Part shown: positions 19,173 through 27,037 of the stretch, one piece after another | How the letters are laid out: each line of letters opens with the position of its first letter | Position numbering within the stretch: position 1 is the stretch's first letter | Origin: Pseudomonas anuradhapurensis | GTDB taxonomy: Bacteria > Pseudomonadota > Gammaproteobacteria > Pseudomonadales > Pseudomonadaceae | Reading direction: 5' to 3' | NCBI RefSeq assembly: GCF_014269225.2 | Contig: NZ_CP077097.1 | Span: 2,181,001 to 2,245,000, forward strand | DNA: 64,000 nucleotides | Program-made: the position numbers and the translations under genes | Notes under the pieces: generated by a model | Seen by the model: only the letters and a program-made list of their open reading frames with translations | Told to the model about the DNA's origin: nothing | Databases searched by the model: none

Positions 19173-19982
19173 TCAGGCGTTGACTTCGGTGCGCCGGCGC
19201 AACGCGGCGGCAATGAACATGACAAGCAGCGACAGGCCGATCAGCAGGGTCGAGGCCACGGCAATGACCGGGCTGAGGTCCTGGCGCAAGGTGGTCCACA
19301 TCTTCACCGGCAGGGTCTGCAGGTCGGGGCTGGCCATCATCACGCTCAGCACCACTTCATCCCACGACACCAGGAAGGCGAACAGGCCGCCGGCGATCAT
19401 GCCCGGGCGAATCGCCGGGAAGGTCACCTTGAAAATCGCCTGCAGGCGCGAGGCGCCGCAGATCACCGCGGCATCCTCGATCGACTGGTCGAACAGCTTC
19501 AGCGAGTTGATGATCGAAATGATGGTGAAGGGCAGGGCAACGATGACGTGGCTGACCACGAAAGCGAACAGCGTGCCGGTGTAACCAAGCTTGAGGAACA
19601 GCGCATACACCGCTACCGCGATGATCACCAGCGGCACAATCATCGGCATGGTGAACAGCCCGTACAGCAGTTCGCGGCCAGGGAAACGGCCACGCACCAG
19701 GGCGAACGCGGTGGGCAGGCCCAGCAGCACCGCAGCCGCAGTGGTCAGCAGGGCCACCTTCAGGCTGGCCAGGGCGGCATCCATCCATTCCGGGTTGGAA
19801 AAGAACTGGCCATACCATTTGAAAGTCCAGCCCGGCGGCGGGAACACCAGCCATTGCGACGAGCCGAACGACAGCAGCACGATGAACACCACCGGCAGCA
19901 GCAGAAAGGCCGCGATCACGCCAGTGGTCAGGTACAGGCCGGTACGCAGCGGGCGGCCCATGGCATTGGGAGACAGGAGCAT
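19173..19982 (-). CDS. ABC transporter permease, PotC/PotI-like
   Basis: 269 residues with six predicted membrane helices. The EAA loop near the C terminus reads EDAAVICGASRLQAIFKVTFPAI, which couples to the ATPase. It belongs to the spermidine/putrescine permease group. It lies 6 bp after the other permease gene and 19 bp before the ATPase, so it is co-transcribed. Confidence 0.92.
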   Translation of the reverse strand: MLLSPNAMGRPLRTGLYLTTGVIAAFLLLPVVFIVLLSFGSSQWLVFPPPGWTFKWYGQFFSNPEWMDAALASLKVALLTTAAAVLLGLPTAFALVRGRFPGRELLYGLFTMPMIVPLVIIAVAVYALFLKLGYTGTLFAFVVSHVIVALPFTIISIINSLKLFDQSIEDAAVICGASRLQAIFKVTFPAIRPGMIAGGLFAFLVSWDEVVLSVMMASPDLQTLPVKMWTTLRQDLSPVIAVASTLLIGLSLLVMFIAAALRRRTEVNA

Positions 19983-19988
19983 GGCGGT

Positions 19989-20906
19989 TTACCTCGCGTT
20001 GCCAACCGGGGATTCCGGCTGCAGCTTCAGGTACAGGTAGAAGAGCACCAGGGTGATGACCACCAGCAGTGCGGCGGCGGCGCTGGCCAGGCCCCAGTTG
20101 AGGAAGGACTGCACCTGCTGGATGATGAATTCGGGCAGCATCATGTTCTGCGCACCGCCCAGCAAGGCAGGGGTGACGTAGTAACCGAGCGACATCACGA
20201 ACACCATCAGCGCCCCGGAGAACAGCCCCGAGCGGCACAGTGGCAGGAACACCTTCCAGAAATTGGTCCACGGGCTGGCGCCGCAGATCGAGCCGGCCTG
20301 CAGCACCATCGGATCGATCGCGTGCATGGTGGCCTGCAGCGGCAGCACGATGAACGGGATCATGATGTAGCTCATGCCGATCACCACGCCGGTCAGGTTA
20401 TGCACCATTTCCAGTGGCGTATCGATGATTCCCATGGCCATCAACGCCTTGTTGATCACCCCCGAACTCTGCAGCAGCACCAGCCAGGAATAGGTGCGTG
20501 CCAGCAGGCTGGTCCACATCGACAGCAGTACGATGTTCAGCAGCCAGCGGCCCCAGCCCTTGGGCACCAGTGTGATTGCCCAGGCCAGCGGGAAACCCAG
20601 CAGCACGCTGATCAGGGTGACCACGCCGGCCACCGAGAAGGTGTTGAACAGCACCCGCGCATAGGCCGAGTTGGCGAACAGCTGCTCGTAATTGCCCAGG
20701 CCCGGCGTCGGCTCCAGCATCCCGCGTAGCAACAGGCCGGCCAGTGGGGCGAAGAAGAACAGGCCAAGGAAAAGCAGGGCCGGCAACAGGTTGCGGCTGC
20801 CTTTCCAGCGCTGGCTCAGGCTGACGCGGCGCGCGGCCGCGCCCGGTGCGCCGGTGCCCGTGGGGGCACCTTGCGCGCTATGCAGGGCGTTGATGGCGAC
20901 TTTCAT
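19989..20906 (-). CDS. ABC transporter permease, PotB/PotH-like
   Basis: 305 residues with six membrane helices after a long cytoplasmic N terminus of about 40 residues. The EAA loop is AGSICGASPWTNFWKVFLPL. ATG 20906 overlaps the stop of the solute-binding protein gene (ATGA), indicating translational coupling; a second upstream ATG adds four residues. Together with the next permease it forms the membrane channel. Confidence 0.92.
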   Translation of the reverse strand: MKVAINALHSAQGAPTGTGAPGAAARRVSLSQRWKGSRNLLPALLFLGLFFFAPLAGLLLRGMLEPTPGLGNYEQLFANSAYARVLFNTFSVAGVVTLISVLLGFPLAWAITLVPKGWGRWLLNIVLLSMWTSLLARTYSWLVLLQSSGVINKALMAMGIIDTPLEMVHNLTGVVIGMSYIMIPFIVLPLQATMHAIDPMVLQAGSICGASPWTNFWKVFLPLCRSGLFSGALMVFVMSLGYYVTPALLGGAQNMMLPEFIIQQVQSFLNWGLASAAAALLVVITLVLFYLYLKLQPESPVGNAR

Positions 20907-21928
20907 TTGACCAACCACTCATTCCAGCGGGCTGCGATGGCCTGGCCGTTCTTGGCCCAGTAGGCGAAATCGAGGGTGACCTGGTCCTGGGCGTAGGCGG
21001 TGGGCAGGTTCTGTGCAAGGTCCTTGTCCAGCTTGGCCACGCTGTCGACGTTCACCGGCGCGTAGGCGGTCTTGTTGGCGAACTCGGCCTGGCCTTCGGC
21101 GCTGCTGGCGTTGGCCAGGAACTTCATGGCCGCATCCTTGTTCTTGGCACCTTTGGGCACCACGAGGAAGTCGGCCATGACCAGGTTCTGCTTCCAGCTC
21201 ACGCCCACCGGCGCACCGTCCTGCTGCAGGGCGTAGACGCGGCCATTCCAGAACTGGCCGAGCGAAGCTTCACCCGAGGCGAGCAGCTGCTGCGACTGGG
21301 CGCCACCCCCCCACCAGACGATGTCTTGCTTGATGGTGTCGAGCTTCTTGAAAGCGCGGTCCAGGTCCAGCGGGTAGAGCTTGTCGGGGGCTACGCCGTC
21401 GGCCAGCAGGGCCAGTTCCAGCACACCAGGGCTGGGCCATTTGTACAGGGCGCGTTTGCCGGGGTAGGTCTTGGTGTCGAACAGCGCGGTCCAGTCCAGT
21501 GGTTTGTTGGCGCCGAGCTTGCCTTCGTTGTAGCCGAGCACGAAGGAGAAGAAGAACGAACCGACGCCGTGGTCTGAGACAAAGCGCGGGTCGATCTTGT
21601 CGCGCTTGATCTGGGAGAAATCGAGGGGTTCGAGCAGGCCTTCGCTGGCAGCCCGCAAGGCGAAGTCGGCTTCGACGTCGACCACGTCCCACTGCACGTT
21701 GCCACTCTCGACCATGGCCTTGAGCTTGCCGTAGTCGGTGGGGCCGTCCTGGACCACCTTGATGCCGGTGGCCTTGCTGAAAGGTACGGCCCACGCTTCC
21801 TTTTGGGCGTCCTGGGTGGTACCGCCCCAGCTGACGAAGTTCAGGCTGTCGGCAGCCTGGGTGGCCTGGCAGGCCAGGGTCAGCAGGCTGGCGGACAGCA
21901 CTGCGGTTACACGTTTGCTCAACAGCAT
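20903..21928 (-). CDS. ABC transporter periplasmic substrate-binding protein, polyamine type
   Basis: 341 residues. The signal peptide MLLSKRVTAVLSASLLTLACQATQA is cut before ADSLNFVSW. The mature protein is a type-2 periplasmic binding fold of the PotD/PotF/IdiA-like family (SWGGTTQDAQKEAWAVPFSK, WDVVDVEADFA, YKWPSPGVLELALLADG). It is the first gene of the four-gene operon. The substrate could be a polyamine, an opine-like amine or a related cation; the PotD acidic pocket cannot be confirmed by eye. Its upstream region holds a palindrome-like site shared with the ribB/DUF1330 intergenic region. Confidence 0.9.
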   Translation of the reverse strand: MLLSKRVTAVLSASLLTLACQATQAADSLNFVSWGGTTQDAQKEAWAVPFSKATGIKVVQDGPTDYGKLKAMVESGNVQWDVVDVEADFALRAASEGLLEPLDFSQIKRDKIDPRFVSDHGVGSFFFSFVLGYNEGKLGANKPLDWTALFDTKTYPGKRALYKWPSPGVLELALLADGVAPDKLYPLDLDRAFKKLDTIKQDIVWWGGGAQSQQLLASGEASLGQFWNGRVYALQQDGAPVGVSWKQNLVMADFLVVPKGAKNKDAAMKFLANASSAEGQAEFANKTAYAPVNVDSVAKLDKDLAQNLPTAYAQDQVTLDFAYWAKNGQAIAARWNEWLVK

Positions 21929-22075
21929 GGTTACGCCCTCGTTGCTTTTGTTATTCGAGGCGGGGCTTGTGGTGCGCCCGCCAATCGTGTTCGGGGAGCC
22001 GCTAAAACAAGGTGTCTGAAGGCCGTTTGTAATTGTAGGAGCCGGCCGACAGATTTAAGGTCTACGGGATATCAT

Positions 22076-22090
22076 ATTATGGTATTCCAA
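22076..22090. promoter_or_regulatory. half-palindromic site ATTATGGTATTCCAA, candidate operator upstream of the ABC operon
   Basis: ATTATGGTATTCCAA matches 13 of 15 bases of ATTATGGTATACCAT at 23414-23428 in the ribB/DUF1330 gap. GTATAC-centred palindromes are typical of GntR (FadR/VanR branch) operators. No GntR gene is in the window, so the regulator is unknown. Confidence 0.4.
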
Positions 22091-22135
22091 ACTTTTGGCA
22101 AGCGTTATGGGGCTACCGGCCATCACTCCATCCCG

Positions 22136-22253
22136 TGTAGGGGCGGCCTTGTGTCGCGAAAGGGCTGCGAAGCAGCCCCCGGGTTTCAGCGCAGATGCAC
22201 AAATTGCTTGGGGCTGCTTCGCAGCCCTTTCGCGACACAAGGCCGCTCCTACA
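22136..22253. repeat. REP-type 44-bp inverted repeat pair
   Basis: The left arm 22136-22179 and the right arm 22210-22253 are inverted copies with one mismatch, centred on CGGCCTTGTGTCGCGAAAGG. A 30-base loop separates them. It fits the repetitive extragenic palindromes of P. putida, here between the ABC transporter operon and ribB. It may act as an mRNA-end hairpin. The rest of the 335-bp gap (21929-22263) shows only the candidate operator above. Confidence 0.85.
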
Positions 22254-22263
22254 AGGCTCCGTA

Positions 22264-23385
22264 TCAGCCCACCAGCTCAGGCTCGAAGGGGATGCTCTGC
22301 ACCACCTCCAACTCGTACCCAGCCAGCCCGGCATACTTCAGTGGAGGGCCCAGATGACGCAGCTTGCCGACACCGAGGTCCTGCAGAATCTGCGCCCCGG
22401 TGCCGACCTCGGAGTACACCTTCGATTGCCCTCGCTGGTAAGGCCGCACCGGGTGGGTGAGCTGCGGTACGCGTTCGAGCAGGGCCTGGGAAGACTCATG
22501 GTTGGCCAGGATCACCACCACACCCGCGCCTTCCTCGGCCACCTTCTGCAGCGCCGCCCACAGCGTCCAGTTCGGCGGCCCGGCGTATTCGGCACCGACC
22601 AGATCGCGCAGCGGGTCGATCACATGTACCCGCACCAGGGTCGGCTGTTCGCGGCGGATGTTGCCCATGACCATGGCCATGTGCACACCCCCTTCGATGC
22701 GGTCCTCATAGGTGACCAGGCGGAAGCTGCCATGCACGGTCGGCAGTTCGCGTTCGCCGATACGCTTGATGGTCTGTTCGGTACTCAGGCGGTAGTGGAT
22801 CAGGTCGGCGATGGTGCCGATCTTGATGCCATGCCGGGCGGCGAATACTTCCAGGTCGGGGCGGCGGGCCATGGTGCCGTCGTCGTTGAGCACTTCGACG
22901 ATCACCGAAGCCGGGGTGAAACCGGCCAGGCGCGCCAGGTCGCAGCCGGCTTCGGTGTGGCCGGCGCGGGTCAGCACGCCGCCTTCGCGGGCGCGCAGGG
23001 GGAAGATGTGCCCCGGTTGCACCAGGTCCTCGGGGCGGGCGCCGGGGGCCATGGCGGCGGCCACGGTGCGCGCCCGATCAGCGGCGGAAATGCCGGTGGT
23101 CACGCCGCTGGCCGCTTCGATCGACACGGTGAAAGCGGTGCTGAACGCGCTGCCGTTGGCCGGTACCATCTGTTCCAGGCCCAGGCGCTGACAATGTTCT
23201 TCGGTCAGGGTCAGGCAGATCAGGCCACGCGCTTCGCGGGCCATGAAGTTGACGGCCTGGGCGTCGCAACGCTCGGCGGCGATCAGCAGGTCGCCTTCGT
23301 TTTCCCGGTCCTCGTCATCCACCAGCAGGACCATCTTGCCCTGCCGGTAATCCTCGAGAAGTTCCTCGATGGTGTTGAATGCCAT
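22264..23385 (-). CDS. ribB: 3,4-dihydroxy-2-butanone 4-phosphate synthase with degenerate RibA half (RibBX)
   Basis: 373 residues. The N-terminal ~200 are an intact RibB domain: the acidic loop [41 protein letters not shown] and [21 protein letters not shown] carry the Mg2+ and substrate residues. This enzyme makes the four-carbon unit of riboflavin from ribulose 5-phosphate. The C-terminal half keeps the RibA length but lacks the zinc-binding cysteines and the RVHSEC-type motif (here [13 protein letters not shown]), so GTP cyclohydrolase II activity is not expected. It lies apart from the main rib operon and is divergent from a DUF1330 gene. Confidence 0.9.
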   Translation of the reverse strand: MAFNTIEELLEDYRQGKMVLLVDDEDRENEGDLLIAAERCDAQAVNFMAREARGLICLTLTEEHCQRLGLEQMVPANGSAFSTAFTVSIEAASGVTTGISAADRARTVAAAMAPGARPEDLVQPGHIFPLRAREGGVLTRAGHTEAGCDLARLAGFTPASVIVEVLNDDGTMARRPDLEVFAARHGIKIGTIADLIHYRLSTEQTIKRIGERELPTVHGSFRLVTYEDRIEGGVHMAMVMGNIRREQPTLVRVHVIDPLRDLVGAEYAGPPNWTLWAALQKVAEEGAGVVVILANHESSQALLERVPQLTHPVRPYQRGQSKVYSEVGTGAQILQDLGVGKLRHLGPPLKYAGLAGYELEVVQSIPFEPELVG

Positions 23386-23413
23386 GTTGCACGCTCACGG
23401 TGATAGGGTGATT

Positions 23414-23428
23414 ATTATGGTATACCAT
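23414..23428. promoter_or_regulatory. GTATAC-centred palindrome between ribB and DUF1330 gene
   Basis: ATGGTATACCAT (23417-23428) is a perfect 12-bp palindrome in the 78-bp divergent gap, with an imperfect extension TATT/CATA on the flanks. It could control both genes. A close relative lies before the ABC transporter operon at 22076. Confidence 0.5.
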
Positions 23429-23463
23429 CATACATAAATATCGCCGTAACAGGAGAGCAGCGC

Positions 23464-23757
23464 ATGAAGGCCTACTGGATCGCCCATGTGGACGTGACCG
23501 ACCCCGAGCAATACCAGCAGTACACCCAGCGCGCCCCGGCCGCCTTCCAGGCGTTCGGCGGCCGCTTTCTGGCCCGTGGCGGGCGCAGCGAGGCGCTGGA
23601 AGGTCGGTCTACCCCTCAGCGTAGCGTGGTGATCGAGTTCGATTCGTACGAGCAGGCATTGGCGTGTTACCGGTCGGCGCTGTACCAGGAGGCGTGCAGC
23701 CATCGCCAGGGGGTGGCGAAAGCCGAAGTGATCATCGTCGAGGGGTTCGAGCCTTGA
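23464..23757 (+). CDS. DUF1330 family protein
   Basis: 97 residues matching the DUF1330 dimeric alpha-beta barrel family: MKAYWIAHVDVTDPEQYQQY, FLARGG, RSVVIEFDSYEQALACYRS and EVIIVEGFE. The start has AGGAGA eight bases upstream. No catalytic activity is established for the family; these small proteins may act on reactive intermediates. It is divergent from ribB and probably shares its operator. Confidence 0.9.
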   Translation: MKAYWIAHVDVTDPEQYQQYTQRAPAAFQAFGGRFLARGGRSEALEGRSTPQRSVVIEFDSYEQALACYRSALYQEACSHRQGVAKAEVIIVEGFEP

Positions 23758-23769
23758 GTGTTGCCTGAT

Positions 23770-23801
23770 GCCCTCTTCGCGGTTCAACCCGCGAAGAGGG
23801 C
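23770..23801. terminator. bidirectional hairpin between DUF1330 and pirin genes
   Basis: GCCCTCTTCGCGG (23770-23782) pairs perfectly with CCGCGAAGAGGGC (23789-23801) around a 6-nt loop. It sits in the 53-bp gap between the two converging genes. There is no T-run. Confidence 0.65.
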
Positions 23802-23810
23802 GGACCTGCG

Positions 23811-24533
23811 TCAAGGCATGCCCGGCAGCTCGTGCGGCCGCAGGTCAAACACCAGTACCTCGGCATCCACCCCATGGCTCAGCTCCAGCACCTGTTCCTG
23901 CCTTACCCGTACCCCATCGCCTTCACCGAGCACCTGGCCATTCAGCGCGATGCTGCCCCGGGCCACGTGCACATAGGCATGGCGATGTTCCGGCAAGGTC
24001 AGCGTGGCGCGCTCGTCACCGTCGAACAACCCGGCATACACCCGCGCATCCTGGCGCACCTGCAAAGATCCTTCGGCACCCTCCGGCGAAATGATCAGGC
24101 GCAGCTTGCCGCGCTTTTCCTCGGCGCTGAAGTGCTGCTGCTGGTAACGCGGCGTGGCGCCTTGCACGTTCGGCACGATCCAGATCTGCAGAAAGTGCAC
24201 CGGCTGCACCTGGCTGTGGTTGAACTCGCTGTGCGCCACGCCATGGCCGGCGCTCATCAGTTGCACGTCGCCCGGGCGGATGACCGAGCCGGTGCCCAGG
24301 GTGTCCTTGTGCTCCAGCGCGCCTTCGAGCACGTAGGAGAAAATCTCCATGTCACGGTGCGGGTGCTCGCCGAAGCCCTTGCCGGCGATGACGCGGTCGT
24401 CGTTGATCACCAGCAGGTCGGAGAAACCTTGCTCATCCTGGTTGCGGTAGTGGCCGAAGGAGAAGGTGTGGAAGGATTTCAGCCAGCCATGGAAGGCCAG
24501 GCCGCGGTCTTTGGCGTTGCGTACGGTAAGCAT
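23811..24533 (-). CDS. Pirin family protein (YhhW-like bicupin)
   Basis: 240 residues. The N-terminal cupin has the pirin signature HTFSFGHYRNQDEQGF, then FGEHPHRDMEIFSYVLEGALEHKD and SAGHGVAHSEFNHS, which carry the His and Glu metal ligands. The C-terminal cupin is less conserved. ATG 24533 (MLTVRNAKDR) is chosen because AGGAG lies seven bases upstream; the earlier ATG 24539 is too close to it. Pirins of the YhhW group can show quercetin 2,3-dioxygenase activity in vitro; the physiological role here is unknown. Confidence 0.92.
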   Translation of the reverse strand: MLTVRNAKDRGLAFHGWLKSFHTFSFGHYRNQDEQGFSDLLVINDDRVIAGKGFGEHPHRDMEIFSYVLEGALEHKDTLGTGSVIRPGDVQLMSAGHGVAHSEFNHSQVQPVHFLQIWIVPNVQGATPRYQQQHFSAEEKRGKLRLIISPEGAEGSLQVRQDARVYAGLFDGDERATLTLPEHRHAYVHVARGSIALNGQVLGEGDGVRVRQEQVLELSHGVDAEVLVFDLRPHELPGMP

Positions 24534-24778
24534 GGTCATTCTCCTGGAAAAGCCGGCACCGTGATCGGGTTGGCTAGTAGATGGGAGAAGCTTAACTGTC
24601 AGCTCAGGAGGTAAAAACCAGCGAAATGGTGAAAAATTGTCTCTTTTAAAGTGACTATTGATGTAGCGGCGTGTAGGGCATCTCGATGTACTTTGTAGGA
24701 CCGTTCTTGGTCTGTTCCTGCGTGATTTTCATGCTCTAGCGGGTGCTAGCCTCCCGGCTTTCACTCAAGGAGTTTCAC

Positions 24779-25405
24779 ATGGCACGTTTCAGGATCAACG
24801 GCAGGAACCAGGCCTGGGATGGAGACCGGACCACTCCAGGAGCCGTATGCCTGGCCAGTGGCCGCGGATTCAAAGGCGATGGGCGTGAAGCGCTGAGGTT
24901 GCAGGACAAGACCACCCCATGTCCTACCTGTGGTGGAACGCTGGTGGAAGGTGCGAGCAATTTCGTCATCCATGGTCGTCCGGCAGTGGTTGATGGGGCT
25001 TTGGTAGCCTGCGGCTGCCCAGCGGGAGCAAACCGTCAGGACAGGCCATGGGATCATAAGCTGGCGATTGCAGAACGGTTCGGCGGGGTTTGGCAGAAGC
25101 AAGGTGAAGTTGACTTCTATTACGACATTTGGTCAAACATTCACTACGGTTATGTAGGGCGGGCGGGTGGTTTTTCAGAAAGTGTTCTTCTGGATGGTGC
25201 TGGGCTTGAGCAGATTTCATCTGACTCCATTCGGAAAGTTAGAAAGTGGGATGAACATAGCGGGCCTCACCGTTCCGCTGATATAGAGGGGCTGCGGGCA
25301 TGGGATGACATAGGTGATCGTGTCGCTATCAGCATTGGCGTCAAACTGCACGAGATGCATCCAAGCGGTGGAATTACTGCAAAGATACTCATGGCCGAGT
25401 ATTAG
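24779..25405 (+). CDS. PAAR-domain effector with C-terminal polymorphic toxin type 44 domain
   Basis: 208 residues. Residues 1-90 form a PAAR-like tip domain (GDRTTPGAVCLASG, LQDKTTPCPTCGGTLVEG, GRPAVVDGALVACGCPAG) that would cap a type VI secretion spike. The C-terminal 110 residues resemble the toxin_44 family (DFYYDIWSNIHYGYVGRAGG then SESVLLDGAG), a predicted bacterial toxin. ATG 24779 has AAGGAG before it. GC content is visibly lower than in the neighbours. The next gene is a probable immunity protein. No VgrG, Hcp or other T6SS gene is in the window, so this is an orphan effector island. Confidence 0.85.
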   Translation: MARFRINGRNQAWDGDRTTPGAVCLASGRGFKGDGREALRLQDKTTPCPTCGGTLVEGASNFVIHGRPAVVDGALVACGCPAGANRQDRPWDHKLAIAERFGGVWQKQGEVDFYYDIWSNIHYGYVGRAGGFSESVLLDGAGLEQISSDSIRKVRKWDEHSGPHRSADIEGLRAWDDIGDRVAISIGVKLHEMHPSGGITAKILMAEY

Positions 25406-25438
25406 CATTGCCACGTTCAAGCTGGGGAGGTGGCATAC

Positions 25439-25831
25439 GTGATCACGTCTGCAAATAAACCGAAACGGCACATCTGGCGCTGGGTGCTGGTGATAATGCT
25501 TACACCCATTATATTTTGGTATGTTGCTGCACCCCGAGTAAGTTTTCATTTTTCTGAAAAAGGCGAGGGTCGTCTCGGCTACATTTTGAATGTCCAGCAC
25601 GATATTTCAAAAGGCGAAATCTACCCAGGTGAAACCACCGGCGGTGTCGGGCATATCTTCCCGAATGACCAATTCTTCATGCAACTCGATTGGAGCAACC
25701 GGGGCAAATGGCACTGCATTCGGGCCAAGCCCAGGTGGCCAAGTATTGATATCTACATCGGGGCGGACGGCGCCATCGATAGCCGCACCGATGGAAATTT
25801 CATTGAAGCCTGCGGGCCATTTCCCCCATAG
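25439..25831 (+). CDS. Putative immunity protein, single N-terminal membrane segment
   Basis: 130 residues. GTG 25439 is preferred (GGAGG eight bases upstream); an earlier in-frame GTG 25430 overlaps that site. One hydrophobic segment (WRWVLVIMLTPIIFWYVAA) anchors the N terminus, leaving a beta-rich domain of about 100 residues outside the cytoplasm. It lies 33 bp after the PAAR toxin gene, shares its low GC and ends at a strong terminator, so it is most likely the cognate immunity protein. I recognise no family; the function is inferred from position. Confidence 0.65.
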   Translation: MITSANKPKRHIWRWVLVIMLTPIIFWYVAAPRVSFHFSEKGEGRLGYILNVQHDISKGEIYPGETTGGVGHIFPNDQFFMQLDWSNRGKWHCIRAKPRWPSIDIYIGADGAIDSRTDGNFIEACGPFPP

Positions 25832-25837
25832 AAGCAA

Positions 25838-25859
25838 AAGACCCGCCTAGGCGGGTCTT
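25838..25859. terminator. Perfect 22-bp palindromic terminator
   Basis: AAGACCCGCC-TA-GGCGGGTCTT is a fully palindromic hairpin between the converging immunity and esterase genes. It should terminate in both directions, with short A and T tails. Confidence 0.85.
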
Positions 25860-25871
25860 CTAGTCATCGGC

Positions 25872-26891
25872 TCACTGCAGATGCACTTTAAGTTCAGTGC
25901 CCGCCTGTCTCATCGCCGCCTTCACCGCCGGCACCTCGCTCAACGGGTTCAACAACCCATAGTCATGAATCATCCCGTTGTAGCGCACCGACGTCACCGT
26001 CACACCTGCCGCATTCAACTTGCGGGCATACGCCTCACCTTCATCGCGCAGCACATCGAACTCGGCCGTCTGCACCAGTGCCGGCGGCAAGCCTTTCAGC
26101 TGCTCGCTGCTGGCACGCAGCGGCGAGGCGTAGATCTGCTCCCGTGCCTTGGCATCGGTGGTGTAGTTGTCCCAGAACCATTTCATCATCCCGGTGGTCA
26201 GGAAGTGCCCCTCGGCAAACTGCTTGTAGGAAGCAGTCTCGAAGCTGGCATCGGTGACCGGCCACAGCAGCAGCTGGAAGCGCAGCGCCGGGGTACCGGC
26301 TTCTTTGGCCTTGAGCGCAACCACCGCCGCCATGTTGCCGCCGACGCTGTTGCCGGCCACGGCCAGGCGCTTGCCGTCCACGCCGATTTCCTTGCCATGC
26401 TCGGCCACCCAACGGGTCGCAGCGTAGGCCTGGTTGATCGCCGTCGGATAATGCGCTTCCGGCGACGGGGTGTAGTCGACATACACGGCCACTGCACCGG
26501 AGCCGACCACCAGGTCACGGATCAGCCGCTGGTGGGTCGGGAAGTCGCCGAGCACCCAGCCGCCGCCGTGGAAGAACATGAACACCGGCAGCTCACCCTG
26601 CACATTGGCCGGGCGTACCACTTGCAGCGTGATCGACTGGCCATCGGCCTGGATGGTGCGTTGCTTCACCTCGATGCCGGAGAGGTCGACCTTGACCGAA
26701 GCCTGGGCGCCGGTCAGCACGGCACGGGCGTCTTTCGGGCTGAGCTGTTCCAGTGGCTTGCCGCCACCTTGTTGCAACGCGTCGAGGAACGCCTGGGTGT
26801 GGCTTTCGACACCCGGGCTGCCGGCAGCGAAAGCGCTGGAAACGGACAGCGCGAGCAGGGAAGCGGCGAGGGTTTTGTGGACAATGTTCAT
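25872..26891 (-). CDS. Exported alpha/beta hydrolase, HSL-type esterase
   Basis: 339 residues. The signal peptide MNIVHKTLAASLLALSVSSAFA is followed by an alpha/beta hydrolase of the hormone-sensitive-lipase family. The oxyanion motif is FFHGGGWVLGD. The nucleophile elbow is GNSVGGN rather than the usual GDSAGG. The acid is probably in AEFDVLRDEGEAYA and the histidine in YNGMIHDYG. It would hydrolyse short-chain esters in the periplasm. The LysR gene at 27038 is divergent and probably controls it. Confidence 0.9.
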   Translation of the reverse strand: MNIVHKTLAASLLALSVSSAFAAGSPGVESHTQAFLDALQQGGGKPLEQLSPKDARAVLTGAQASVKVDLSGIEVKQRTIQADGQSITLQVVRPANVQGELPVFMFFHGGGWVLGDFPTHQRLIRDLVVGSGAVAVYVDYTPSPEAHYPTAINQAYAATRWVAEHGKEIGVDGKRLAVAGNSVGGNMAAVVALKAKEAGTPALRFQLLLWPVTDASFETASYKQFAEGHFLTTGMMKWFWDNYTTDAKAREQIYASPLRASSEQLKGLPPALVQTAEFDVLRDEGEAYARKLNAAGVTVTSVRYNGMIHDYGLLNPLSEVPAVKAAMRQAGTELKVHLQ

Positions 26892-27037
26892 GAGCGAATC
26901 CTTTTCTATGCAAGTGTTGGTAATGGGCGTCTTGCCTGGCCTGGCGGGCCATCGTTGCGACCTGTGCGTAGATTAGGGAGATGCACTGATGGGAAAAAGC
27001 CGCTATAAAGCGTTTGACTGTCACCAAGAGTGAGACA

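Noticed and set aside
19089..20729. A 546-codon plus-strand frame opposite the two ABC permease genes
   Set aside because: Its translation is dominated by Gln/His/Arg/Gly and resembles no protein; the opposite strand encodes convincing permeases.
24640..24778. A gene or toxin promoter element before the PAAR gene
   Set aside because: The 245-bp gap is AT-richer but I found no convincing -35/-10 pair or palindrome, only a good ribosome binding site.
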